Origin: Archangium_A sp035910535
Lineage (GTDB): Bacteria; Myxococcota; Myxococcia; Myxococcales; Myxococcaceae
Direction: 5' to 3'
Length of the DNA: 64,000 bases
Assembly: GCA_035910535.1 (NCBI GenBank)
Contig: JAMHXF010000063.1
Span: forward strand, 61,619 to 125,618
In this document: piece by piece, positions 24,776 to 33,346 of the stretch
Position numbering within the stretch: position 1 is the stretch's first letter
Layout of the letters: every line of letters starts with the position of its first letter
Notes under the pieces: model-generated
Told to the model about the DNA's origin: nothing
The model's input: the letters and a program-made list of their open reading frames with translations, nothing else
The model's database searches: none
Program-made: the position numbers and the translations under genes

Positions 24776-26689
24776 ATGGCGAAGCGACTCGGGGAGCGGC
24801 TCATTGAAGCCGGCCTGGTTTCCGCGGAAGCGGTCGACCAGGCGCTCAGCCATCAGAAGATCACCAGCCACCGGCTCGGCGACTGTCTCGTCGAGTTGGG
24901 GCTGATTCAAGAAGGCGCGTTGCTGCGTTTTCTTGCGACTGAGTTCAAGACCCGCTTCGTGTCAGCCGAGAAGCTGGCGCAGGCGAAGATCTCCACCGAG
25001 GTGCTCGACAAGGTGCCGGTGCGCATGGCCGAAAAGCAGGACTTCCTGCCGATCGCCTACGACGCCGAGCGCCGCGTGTTGTCGATCGTCATGGCCGAGC
25101 CGCAGAACGAAGCGCTGGTGAAGGAGATCGCCATCGTCACCGACATGGCGGAGGTCTTCGCCTACGTCGGCGTTCGCAGCGCGATTCAGGCCGGAATCAA
25201 GAAGCACTACTACGGCGACCCCACGGCCTTCGCGTCGATGCAGAGCGGCGCGTCGCTGCAGCAAGACGCGCGCAAGCTCGCCGGGGCGTACGAAGGCAGC
25301 GACTCGCGCATGATCTCCGGCGACAGCTCGGGAGGCACGCGCAGCGGCTCGGGCAAGACCTCGAGCCGCGTGAACCCGACGCAGCTGCGCGAAGCCCTCG
25401 GCGCGGTGCGCGGCACGGTCGGCGAGAACGACTTCGTCGAGACGCTGAACATTCTGGTCGGCCTGCTCGAGATGCCGCGCAAGGAGTTCCGCGGGCACTC
25501 GGCGCAGGTCGCGCGGCAATCGCAGCTGCTCGCGCGCCGCATCGGGCTGCAGCCGCGCGATGTGTCCAACACGTCGATCGCCGCGTACCTGCACGATCTC
25601 GGCAAGAAGCCCGACAAGCACCTCACGCTGCCGCTCATTGCGTCGTCGCCTGAAGCGAAGGCTGAGGCCAAGCGCTACGCACGCGCGCCCATCAAGCTGT
25701 TCGAGACCGTGCACCTGCCCGGCGGCGTCAACGCGATCCTCGCGCAGATCTACGAAGCCTTCGACGGCTCGGGCGTACCGCAGGGCGCGAAGGGCGACGA
25801 CATCAGCCCCGGCGCGCGCGTCATCGCCGCCGTCGACGCCTTCTTCGATCTCACGCGCAACCCGTTCAACCCGCACGGCCGCGTGCTCGCCAAGGGCGAG
25901 GCCATCACCTCGATGCGCGAGAGCTCGCTCTTCGACCCGGTGGTGGTCGATGCGCTCGACGTGCTCCAGAGCGGTGACCTGCTCAAGCAACGCGTCGAGC
26001 AAGACGGCCGCCAGCTCTTCGTGGCCGACCCAGACGAAGCCGTACGCACCGACTTGATGGACTCGCTCACCAAGAGCGGCCTCGTGGTGCAGTCGGTCAT
26101 CAAGCTCGACGGCCTCATCGACGCCACGCTGAGCAACGAGGCCGACACCATCGCCGTGGGGCTCGGCTACGGCGTCGGCGACATCGTGGCGCTCGTGCAG
26201 TTCATTCGGGCGCGCCCCGAGAGCGCGTCGTTGCCGGTGTTGGTGCTTGGTGACCCGACCGACGCCGGCAGCCGCGACCGGCTCGTGCAGGCCGGCGTGA
26301 GCGGCTTCATTCCTCTTCCCCTCGCGCCCGACGAAGCCGCCAACACCATTCGCGCGGCGTACCTCGATCGCATCGAACATGGCGGGCTTGGCCATACGGT
26401 GCGCGGCAGCTTCGACGAGTTCGCAGCGCTGGAGATCTCGAAGCTGCTCGGCGCGTCACGCAAGTCGGGGCGGCTCGTGGTGCGCAACGGCCCGCAAGAG
26501 GGCTACCTGCAGTTCGAGCGCGGTCGCATCGTCTACGCGACGTGGACTGACAAGAAGGGCGACGCCGCCATCACGCCCATGCTCACCACGCCGCAAGCCG
26601 ACTTCACGTTCGACCCCGAAGCGCTGCTCACCGACATGCCGAACACCGACCGCGACTTCGACGTCGTCGCGCGTGAGCTCGGCAAGTAG
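24776..26689 (+). CDS. MshEN / degenerate HD-GYP / pseudo-receiver / DUF4388 signalling protein
   Basis: The protein has 637 residues. Residues 1-145 form an MshEN (T2SSE_N) domain with two RLGxxL..xGL motifs (at 4 and 33), the pattern that binds cyclic-di-GMP in MshE. Residues 220-375 are HD-related: EFRGHSAQVARQ, LHDLGKK and DGSGVPQG. However, the HHE motif normally before DGSG is IYEAF and GYP is GVP, so hydrolysis of c-di-GMP is doubtful. Residues 415-535 resemble a receiver without an acceptor Asp (Gly-rich at that strand). Residues 540-637 are a DUF4388/PATAN-like domain (GSFDEFAALEISKLLGASRKSG split by family spacing). Likely a c-di-GMP effector rather than an enzyme. Confidence 0.82.
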   Translation: MAKRLGERLIEAGLVSAEAVDQALSHQKITSHRLGDCLVELGLIQEGALLRFLATEFKTRFVSAEKLAQAKISTEVLDKVPVRMAEKQDFLPIAYDAERRVLSIVMAEPQNEALVKEIAIVTDMAEVFAYVGVRSAIQAGIKKHYYGDPTAFASMQSGASLQQDARKLAGAYEGSDSRMISGDSSGGTRSGSGKTSSRVNPTQLREALGAVRGTVGENDFVETLNILVGLLEMPRKEFRGHSAQVARQSQLLARRIGLQPRDVSNTSIAAYLHDLGKKPDKHLTLPLIASSPEAKAEAKRYARAPIKLFETVHLPGGVNAILAQIYEAFDGSGVPQGAKGDDISPGARVIAAVDAFFDLTRNPFNPHGRVLAKGEAITSMRESSLFDPVVVDALDVLQSGDLLKQRVEQDGRQLFVADPDEAVRTDLMDSLTKSGLVVQSVIKLDGLIDATLSNEADTIAVGLGYGVGDIVALVQFIRARPESASLPVLVLGDPTDAGSRDRLVQAGVSGFIPLPLAPDEAANTIRAAYLDRIEHGGLGHTVRGSFDEFAALEISKLLGASRKSGRLVVRNGPQEGYLQFERGRIVYATWTDKKGDAAITPMLTTPQADFTFDPEALLTDMPNTDRDFDVVARELGK

Positions 26690-26718
26690 CTCACGTCTGC
26701 TCTCGCAGCGCGCGTTCA

Positions 26719-27501
26719 TCAGAGCGTCAAGTTGATGCCCAGCAGTCGAGCGGTGTTGCGTGCGCACGTCAACGCGACCTCGTCGGCGTCGCGGCCGTGC
26801 AGCTCGGCGACCTTCTTCGCCGTCTCGGCCACGCGCATCGGCTCGTTGGGCCACTTGCCCCGGTACGGCGCGGGCGACAAATACGGGCTGTCGGTCTCGA
26901 CCATCAAGCGATCGAGCGGCGCGAACTTCACGGCCTCCTGCAGCGGCTCGGTCTTCTTGTAGGTCACCACTCCGGAGATGGAGAGGAAGAAGCCGAGGTC
27001 GAGGTACTTGCGCGCTGCAGGGAGATCACCGGTGAAGCAGTGGATCATTCCGCTGCTCATGCCTTCGGACTTCAAGATGTCGAAGCACTCGTCGTGCGCA
27101 TCGCGCACATGAATCACGATGGGCTTGTTCACCGACTTCGCGAGCTGACACTGAAAACGAAAGCGCGCGGCCTGCACGTCTCGCGGTGAGTGGTCGTAGT
27201 AGTAGTCGAGGCCCGTCTCGCCGATGGCCTTCACTTCAGGCAGCGCAGCGAGCGTCTCCAACGTCTTCCAGTCGTCTGCGGTGGCGGTCGCCGCGTCGTG
27301 CGGATGCACGCCGATGGTGGGCGTGAGGAAGTCGGGGTGCGCGCGCGCGGCGGCGAGCGCGTTGCCGAAGTCACCGGGCTTCTGCAGCAACCCGACGACG
27401 ACGGCGTGCACGACGCCAGCCTCACGTGCGCGCGCGATGACCTCACCGGCGACGGGAAAGTCCTTCGTCTCGAGGTGACAGTGCGAGTCGACGAGCTTCA
27501 T
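26719..27501 (-). CDS. tatD: TatD family metal-dependent deoxyribonuclease
   Basis: The protein has 260 residues, normal length. It has the metal-binding motif VDSHCHLE at the N terminus, Glu in IGETGLDYYYD, the His ligands in VIHVRDAHDE and MIHCFTGD, and Asp in MVETDSPYLSP. Family members are 3'-5' DNA exonucleases involved in DNA degradation and repair. Its ATG overlaps the stop of the HEAT-repeat gene by four bases, closing the asnS-holA-metG-HEAT-tatD series. Confidence 0.93.
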   Translation of the reverse strand: MKLVDSHCHLETKDFPVAGEVIARAREAGVVHAVVVGLLQKPGDFGNALAAARAHPDFLTPTIGVHPHDAATATADDWKTLETLAALPEVKAIGETGLDYYYDHSPRDVQAARFRFQCQLAKSVNKPIVIHVRDAHDECFDILKSEGMSSGMIHCFTGDLPAARKYLDLGFFLSISGVVTYKKTEPLQEAVKFAPLDRLMVETDSPYLSPAPYRGKWPNEPMRVAETAKKVAELHGRDADEVALTCARNTARLLGINLTL

Positions 27502-28469
27502 GTCGTGGCATCTCCGTAGTCGGCCAGCATCGAGCCCAGCTCACGTTGCGCGTCGGGGTCGGTGAGCGTGAGCTTCTCGACGACGCCGCGCGCGCCGAGC
27601 CGTAGCAGCCCTTCGGCCACGTCGAGCTTGAAGTCGTCGCTCACGTCGGCCGCGAGCAGCGCAGCCAGCTTCGCTTCGACGTCAGCCCCGCCGTGATGGC
27701 CGAGCGCACGCGCCGCCGTGCCCCGGGCGGTATCTGCGGGTGAGTCGAGAATCGCGAGCAGCGTCTGTTTGGCGTCGGGCGTGTCGAGCTCGCCGAGGAA
27801 CTCCACCGCCATGGGGCGATCGATCGCGAACTTCTTACCGATGCGACGGTGGAGATGCGCGACGCCGTCTGCGTCACCGAGCACCGCCAGCGCGCCGGCG
27901 ATCTGCGTGCGATCGAACGGAGGCACGAACCACCCGTTGAGCACCTTCTTGAGCGGCGCCACCGCGTCTTTGTTCCCGAGACGGGCGAGCGCTGCCGCCG
28001 CCCGAAAGCGGAACTCCCCCGCTTCAAGCGCAGCGAGCAGCACCTCCAGCCCTGCGGAGTGCTGCAGCTCCGCGATGCCCCGCGCCGCTTCAAAACGAAC
28101 CGCGAGCACCTTGTCTTGCAGTGCAGCAGCGAGCGCGCCACGCGCTTCGGGCAGCTCGAGGTCTGCCAGCCGACCTGCGGCTTCGACGCGCACGCGCACG
28201 ACCGGGTCCGCGAGGTGACGAATGAGAATGTCCTTCGACTCTGCGGGCGGCAGCACTTCGCTCGCGAGCGCGAGCCCGGCGCAGCGCACTTCGTCTTGCT
28301 TGTCGGCGAGCAGGCGAACGACGTCGGGCACGAAGAAGGCGCGCGCTTCAGGCGCAGCGTCGAAGGCGAGCTCACACAGCGCGGTGGCCGCGTCGACACG
28401 CGCGCGCGGCTGCGCTTCACGCTCGAGCGCGATGAGGGCTTTTTCACGAGGCGTGTGTGGGTCGGTCAT
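27498..28469 (-). CDS. HEAT-repeat protein
   Basis: The protein has 323 residues from ATG 28469 (MTDPHTPREKALIALE); a GTG at 28475 that overlaps the metG stop is equally possible and would add two residues. It is built of about eight helical HEAT/PBS-lyase-like repeats of some 30-35 residues (for example LADPVVRVRVEAAGRLADLELPEA style units). No catalytic residues are visible, so it should be a protein-protein scaffold. It lies between metG and tatD and is coupled to both by overlapping codons. Confidence 0.85.
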   Translation of the reverse strand: MTDPHTPREKALIALEREAQPRARVDAATALCELAFDAAPEARAFFVPDVVRLLADKQDEVRCAGLALASEVLPPAESKDILIRHLADPVVRVRVEAAGRLADLELPEARGALAAALQDKVLAVRFEAARGIAELQHSAGLEVLLAALEAGEFRFRAAAALARLGNKDAVAPLKKVLNGWFVPPFDRTQIAGALAVLGDADGVAHLHRRIGKKFAIDRPMAVEFLGELDTPDAKQTLLAILDSPADTARGTAARALGHHGGADVEAKLAALLAADVSDDFKLDVAEGLLRLGARGVVEKLTLTDPDAQRELGSMLADYGDATT

Positions 28470-28471
28470 CG

Positions 28472-30481
28472 TCACTTCACGTCGGAGCCGGGCGCGACGT
28501 CACCGGGGTCGAGGAGCACGAGCTCTTTCCCGCCCTTGCCCGCCGTCAGGATCATGCCCTTCGACTCCACGCCCTTGAGCGCGCGCGGTTTCAAGTTCGC
28601 GACCACCACCACGTTGCGACCGATGATCTGCTCGGCCGTGTACGCCTCGGCGATGCCCGAGACGATCGTCCGCGGCGTGCCTTCACCGAGATCGATGCTC
28701 AACTTCAGCAGCTTGTCGGCCTTAGGCACCTTCTCGGCGGCCAACACCTTGCCCGCGCGGAAGCTGACCTTCGCGAAGTCGCTGAACTCGATCTCCGCGA
28801 CCGGGGCCGCCGGAGCCGCAGCGATCACCGGAGCCGGCGCCGCAGGGACGATCAACTGCGCGACGACGGCCTCCTCGATGCGGCCGATGATCGGCGACGG
28901 CTCACCAAGCGGCGTCGAGCGATCGAGCAACGGGTACGTCGCGGTCTCGAGCGCCTTGAACGTCAACTTCGGGCGGTTCAACTGCGTCGCCAGCTTCTCG
29001 GCGAGCTGCGGCACCACCGGGTCGAGCAACGCCGTGAGCAAATAGACAATCTCAGCGGCCTCCGAGAGCACCGACTTCGCGCCCTCGGGGTCGGTCTTGA
29101 TTGTTTTCCACGGCTCGGCCTTCGCGAGGAACTGGTTCGCCGAGTAGCCGATCTCCAGAATCGCCTTGATGGCCGAGCGGTGATCGAAGCGCTCATACGC
29201 CGCGCCGATCTCCTTCACGCGCGCGAGCGCCTCACGCACCAACGTGCCACCCACTGCTTCATTGGGCGCCGCGAGCGTCTTGTCTTTCGCGAGCAACGAC
29301 AGCGTGCGGTTCGCGAGGTTGCCGAGGTTGTTCACCAGCTCCGCGTTCACGCGCTGACGAAACTCGGTGAGCGAGAAGTCGAGGTCTTCGGGGCCAGAGC
29401 CGATCAACGACGCGTAATAGAAGCGCAGGTAGTTCGGGTCGAGCAGGTCGAGGTACGGGCGCGCGTTGATGAACGTGCCACGCGACTTCGACATCTTTTC
29501 GCCGTTCACCGTGAGGTGCCCGTGAATGTGCACGTGCGCGGGGATCTTCAGCCCGGCGACCTCGAGCACCGACGGCCAGAAGAGGCAGTGGAAATAGACG
29601 ATGTCTTTCCCGATGGTGTGAATGACGCGCGCGTCGGCGTCTTTGGCCCAGTAGTCGAGCGCACTGGAGGCCTTGCCGGTCTTCTTCGCCCACTGCTCCG
29701 CCGCCGAGATGTAACCAATCGGCGCGTCGAGCCAGACGTAGAAGAACTTGTTCTCTTCGCCGGGGATCGCGAAGCCGAAGTACGGGCCGTCGCGCGAGAT
29801 GTCCCAATCGGCGAGGCCCTTCTCGAAGAACTGCTGCAGCTGCGCCGCGAGGCCCGGGTGCATGAAGTCGGGCTTGGCCAGCTGCGCCTTCAAGAACTCG
29901 GTGTGCTTGCCGAGCTTGAAGAAGACGTGCGGCGAGCTCTTCCACACCGGCGGCTTGCCGCTGAGCACCGAGTACGGGTTCTTCAGTTCTTTCGGGCCAT
30001 ACGTCGCGCTGCACTTTTCGCAGGCGTCTCCGTATTGATCTTTCGTGCCGCAGTTCGGGCACTCACCCTTGATGAAGCGGTCGGCCAGAAAGCGCCCGGC
30101 GGTCTCGTCGTAGGCCTGCTCGACGTCTTTCTTGCCGATGAAGCCCGCGTCTTTCGCGCGCCCGTAGATCAGCTCGGCGTAGTGGCGATTCTCGGGCGAG
30201 TTGGTCGACGAGTAGTGGTCGAAGCTCACCTGAAAGTCGCGGAACACCGCCTGGTGATCAACCGACACCCCTTCGATGAACTGCTCCGGCGTGACGCCCT
30301 GCTTCTGCGCGGAAATTTCAATCGCGGTGCCGTGCGTGTCGTCAGCGCACAGGAACACCACGTCATCGCCCTTGCTGCGCAGGTAGCGAACGAAGATGTC
30401 GGTCTGAATGTGCTCGACCATGTGGCCCAGATGAATCGGACCGTTCGCGTACGGGAGCGCGCAGGTGACCAACGTCTTCAT
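28472..30481 (-). CDS. metG: Methionyl-tRNA synthetase
   Basis: The protein has 669 residues from ATG 30481 (MKTLVTCALPYANGPIHLGH). It activates methionine and charges tRNA-Met. Class I signatures: HLGH (the HIGH motif, residues 17-20) and KMSKS at about 329-333. A zinc knuckle CPNCGTKDQYGDACEKC is in the connective domain. The last 110 residues are the EMAP/Trbp tRNA-binding OB domain (from SDFAKVSFRAGKV) seen in dimeric MetRS. ATG overlaps the holA stop by four bases. Full length and intact. Confidence 0.97.
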   Translation of the reverse strand: MKTLVTCALPYANGPIHLGHMVEHIQTDIFVRYLRSKGDDVVFLCADDTHGTAIEISAQKQGVTPEQFIEGVSVDHQAVFRDFQVSFDHYSSTNSPENRHYAELIYGRAKDAGFIGKKDVEQAYDETAGRFLADRFIKGECPNCGTKDQYGDACEKCSATYGPKELKNPYSVLSGKPPVWKSSPHVFFKLGKHTEFLKAQLAKPDFMHPGLAAQLQQFFEKGLADWDISRDGPYFGFAIPGEENKFFYVWLDAPIGYISAAEQWAKKTGKASSALDYWAKDADARVIHTIGKDIVYFHCLFWPSVLEVAGLKIPAHVHIHGHLTVNGEKMSKSRGTFINARPYLDLLDPNYLRFYYASLIGSGPEDLDFSLTEFRQRVNAELVNNLGNLANRTLSLLAKDKTLAAPNEAVGGTLVREALARVKEIGAAYERFDHRSAIKAILEIGYSANQFLAKAEPWKTIKTDPEGAKSVLSEAAEIVYLLTALLDPVVPQLAEKLATQLNRPKLTFKALETATYPLLDRSTPLGEPSPIIGRIEEAVVAQLIVPAAPAPVIAAAPAAPVAEIEFSDFAKVSFRAGKVLAAEKVPKADKLLKLSIDLGEGTPRTIVSGIAEAYTAEQIIGRNVVVVANLKPRALKGVESKGMILTAGKGGKELVLLDPGDVAPGSDVK

Positions 30482-31854
30482 CGTTCGTTCTCTCGGCGGA
30501 TGACGTGCATCTGGCTCTCCCAGGCGGCCGCCTTGCCGCACAGAGTCCAGAGGAGCCGCTCCAACACCAGCTCCTCACCGCCCAGCTTCAGCGCGAGGTC
30601 GGCTTCAGCGCAGGCGACGAGCCCACGAAGCAGCGCCTGACGGCCGAAGAGCCCCGCGGTCTCCATGTCTTTGAAGGTCTTGAAAGGGTGCGGCACCTTG
30701 CCCTTCTTCGCCTTCAGCTCTTCTTCGATGCCGGGCCACACGCGCGCCTGAAACTCATTGTAGGTGCGCGGCGGTTTGCCACCGGAGTGGCGCAGCACGC
30801 GTTCGTACGCGCCCAGCATGGAGCGCACGATGCCCGCCACCGAGCCCAGCATCATCAACGGGTGACTGCCCTGCGCGACGGCGTCGTCGACGTACTTTCG
30901 GGCCGCAACGAAGTCGCGCTTCTGAATCGCGTCGCTCAGCTCGAAGTACTCGTCTTCGCGCGAATGCCCCACCAGCAGGTCGACGTCTTTCTTCGTGATG
31001 GTGTTGCCGTCGGAATACAGCGCGAGCTTGTTGAGCTCCGACTGCAGCAGGCGAAAGTTCCCGCCCACGCGATCGATGACCAACTCCAACGCGCCGGCGC
31101 CCAGCACCTTCTTGTGCGGCGCGAGCGTGGTGCGCGCGAACTCACCGAGCTGCTCGACCGCGGCCTTGTCGAGCTGCCCCTTGAAGTCGCGCAGCCGCGC
31201 CACGGTCTTGAACTCGAAGCTGCGACCGTGTTCTTTGATGGCCTTGACCAGCGCGTTCTTCGCGTCGACCTCGGTCGCGGCGACGACGAGCACCTGGCCC
31301 CGCGACGGCTTGCCCGCCAGCCAGGAAATCAGCACGCCATCGTCGCTCGACGACGCGCCGATGCCCTCTGAAGCGCAGAACGTCGCGACCTCTTTCAAGA
31401 ACTGCACGTCGACCTCGACGAGCGCGATGCCGAGATCACGCTCCCACTCGTCGACGCGAGGGGTCTCGAGCTCGGCCAGCCCCCAGCCCGCGCGCGCGGC
31501 GATGCCCAGCACGCGACGCGCCGCTTCTTTGCGACGGTTCGCCTTCCACGCGTCGCGCGCCTTCGCGAGCGCGTCAGGGCGGCCTTTCTTCGAGGCGATG
31601 AACTCCGGGTCGCGCAAGAAGACGACCTTGCGGCCACCGAACATCGGCATCGTGGCGAGCTCGGCGGCGACCTCTTTGGGGCTCGCCGCGTCCATCGTGA
31701 CGAGGTTCAGGTCGGCCGTGCCGCCGGGCACCAGCTTCGCGATGAGCTGATCAGCGGCCTTACGAATGAGGAACTCTTCACCCGCGAGCAGGTAGGCCGG
31801 CGCTTCGCCACCCGCGTCGAGCTCCGTCAGCGCCTCGTCGAGCTCGTCGCTCAT
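30478..31854 (-). CDS. holA: DNA polymerase III delta subunit (clamp loader)
   Basis: The protein has 458 residues from ATG 31854 (MSDELDEALTELD). Delta opens the sliding clamp. The N-terminal YLLAGEEFLIRKAADQL and the clamp-contact-side motif KVVFLRDPEF match the family, and the C-terminal half carries the typical SELNKLALYSDG segment and collar region. Typical HolA is about 340 residues; here about 110 residues (roughly 110-200) are inserted in the N-terminal AAA+-like domain and are rich in Ala, Arg and Lys. It lies between asnS and metG with almost no spacing. Confidence 0.88.
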   Translation of the reverse strand: MSDELDEALTELDAGGEAPAYLLAGEEFLIRKAADQLIAKLVPGGTADLNLVTMDAASPKEVAAELATMPMFGGRKVVFLRDPEFIASKKGRPDALAKARDAWKANRRKEAARRVLGIAARAGWGLAELETPRVDEWERDLGIALVEVDVQFLKEVATFCASEGIGASSSDDGVLISWLAGKPSRGQVLVVAATEVDAKNALVKAIKEHGRSFEFKTVARLRDFKGQLDKAAVEQLGEFARTTLAPHKKVLGAGALELVIDRVGGNFRLLQSELNKLALYSDGNTITKKDVDLLVGHSREDEYFELSDAIQKRDFVAARKYVDDAVAQGSHPLMMLGSVAGIVRSMLGAYERVLRHSGGKPPRTYNEFQARVWPGIEEELKAKKGKVPHPFKTFKDMETAGLFGRQALLRGLVACAEADLALKLGGEELVLERLLWTLCGKAAAWESQMHVIRRENER

Positions 31855-31856
31855 GC

Positions 31857-33257
31857 TCAGAACGTCGCCGAGCCCGGCACGCGCGGGTACGGGATCGCGT
31901 CGCGGATGTTCTGGAGGCCGCACAGGTAGACGATGAGGCGCTCGAAGCCGAGCCCGAAGCCCGCGTGCGGCACCGAGCCGTAGCGACGCAGGTCGCGGTA
32001 CCAACCGTAGTGCGCAGGGTCGAGGCCCATCTTCTTCATGCGCGCGTCGAGCAGGTCCAGGCGCTCTTCGCGCTGCGAGCCGCCGATGATTTCACCGATG
32101 CCCGGCGCGAGAATGTCCATCGCCGCGACGGTCTTCCCGTCGTCGTTCATGCGCATGTAGAACGCCTTGATCTGCTCGGGGTAGTTCATCACCACCACCG
32201 GGCGCCCGACGTGCTCTTCCGTCAGGTAGCGCTCGTGCTCGGTCTGGAGGTCTTTGCCCCACTCCGGCGCGTAGTCGAACTTCTTCTTCGCCTTGAGAAG
32301 GATGTCGATCGCCGCCGTGTAGTCGATGCGCTCGAAGCTCGAGTCGACGAAGTTCTCGAGGCGCGCGATGACGCCCTTCTGAACCTTGTCCTCGAAGAAC
32401 TTCATGTCGTCCATGCGCTCGTTGAGGATCGCCTTGAAGACGTACTTCAAGAACCGCTCGGCGAGATCCGCGTCGTCGTTGAGGTTCGCGAAGGCGATCT
32501 CCGGCTCGATCATCCAGAACTCGGCGAGGTGTCGCGTGGTGTTCGAGTTCTCGGCGCGGAACGTGGGGCCGAACGTGTAGACCTTCGAGAGCGCGAGGCA
32601 GAACGCTTCGACGTTGAGCTGCCCGGAGACCGTCAAGAAGGTCTCGCGGCCGAAGAAGTCTTTGCTGAAGTCGACCTTGCCCGCTTCGGTGCGCGGCAGG
32701 TTCGAGAGGTCCAACGTCGAAACGCGGAACATCTGGCCGGCGCCTTCAGCGTCGCTCGCCGTGACGATGGGCGTGTTGACCCAGAAGAACCCCTCTTCGT
32801 GGAAGAAGCGGTGAATGGCCTGCGCAGCGTGGTGACGCACGCGGTTGACGGCGCCGAAGGTGTTGGTGCGCGGGCGCAAGTGCGCTTGCTCGCGCAGGTA
32901 TTCCATCGAGTGCTGCTTGGGCTGCATGGGGTACGTCTCGGGGTCATCGACGAGCCCGAAGACCTTCACCGTGTCAGCCTGAATTTCGTACGCCTGCCCC
33001 TTGCCCTGGCTGGCGACGAGCGTGCCGGTGGCCGACAACGACGCGCCCGCCGTGAGCTTGAGCACTTCGCTCTCGTAGTTGGGCAACGTGTTGGGCACCA
33101 CGAGCTGAATGGCGTCGAAACAACCACCATCGCTGACGGCGACGAACGAAATGCCAGCCTTCGAGTCGCGGCGGGTACGGACCCAACCACGCACTTCGAC
33201 CTTCTCACCCACGGCCGGCTGACCTGCGAGAGCCTGCTTCACGCTGACGAGCTGCAT
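31857..33257 (-). CDS. asnS: Asparaginyl-tRNA synthetase
   Basis: The protein has 466 residues from ATG 33257 (MQLVSVKQALAGQPAVG). It charges tRNA-Asn. It has the N-terminal OB anticodon-binding domain (VEVRGWVRTRRDSK), class II motif 2 around FRAENSNTTRHLAEFWMIE and motif 3 GFGLGFERLIVY. The FWMIEPE and NTTRH patterns separate it from AspRS. First gene of the asnS-holA-metG-HEAT-tatD series; the stop is two bases before the holA ATG. Confidence 0.96.
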   Translation of the reverse strand: MQLVSVKQALAGQPAVGEKVEVRGWVRTRRDSKAGISFVAVSDGGCFDAIQLVVPNTLPNYESEVLKLTAGASLSATGTLVASQGKGQAYEIQADTVKVFGLVDDPETYPMQPKQHSMEYLREQAHLRPRTNTFGAVNRVRHHAAQAIHRFFHEEGFFWVNTPIVTASDAEGAGQMFRVSTLDLSNLPRTEAGKVDFSKDFFGRETFLTVSGQLNVEAFCLALSKVYTFGPTFRAENSNTTRHLAEFWMIEPEIAFANLNDDADLAERFLKYVFKAILNERMDDMKFFEDKVQKGVIARLENFVDSSFERIDYTAAIDILLKAKKKFDYAPEWGKDLQTEHERYLTEEHVGRPVVVMNYPEQIKAFYMRMNDDGKTVAAMDILAPGIGEIIGGSQREERLDLLDARMKKMGLDPAHYGWYRDLRRYGSVPHAGFGLGFERLIVYLCGLQNIRDAIPYPRVPGSATF

Positions 33258-33346
33258 GGCGCGCCAGTTAGCGCAAAACGCCACGCGGCAAGACTTGAAA
33301 GTGCGCGGCGCGAACGCCAAGAGTGTCCTCCGTGCGTGGAGCTCTC

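Noticed and set aside
28457..30640. Plus-strand open frame of about 727 codons across metG
   Set aside because: It is antisense to a complete metG with catalytic motifs; its composition is Arg/His-rich as expected for a shadow of high-GC coding DNA.
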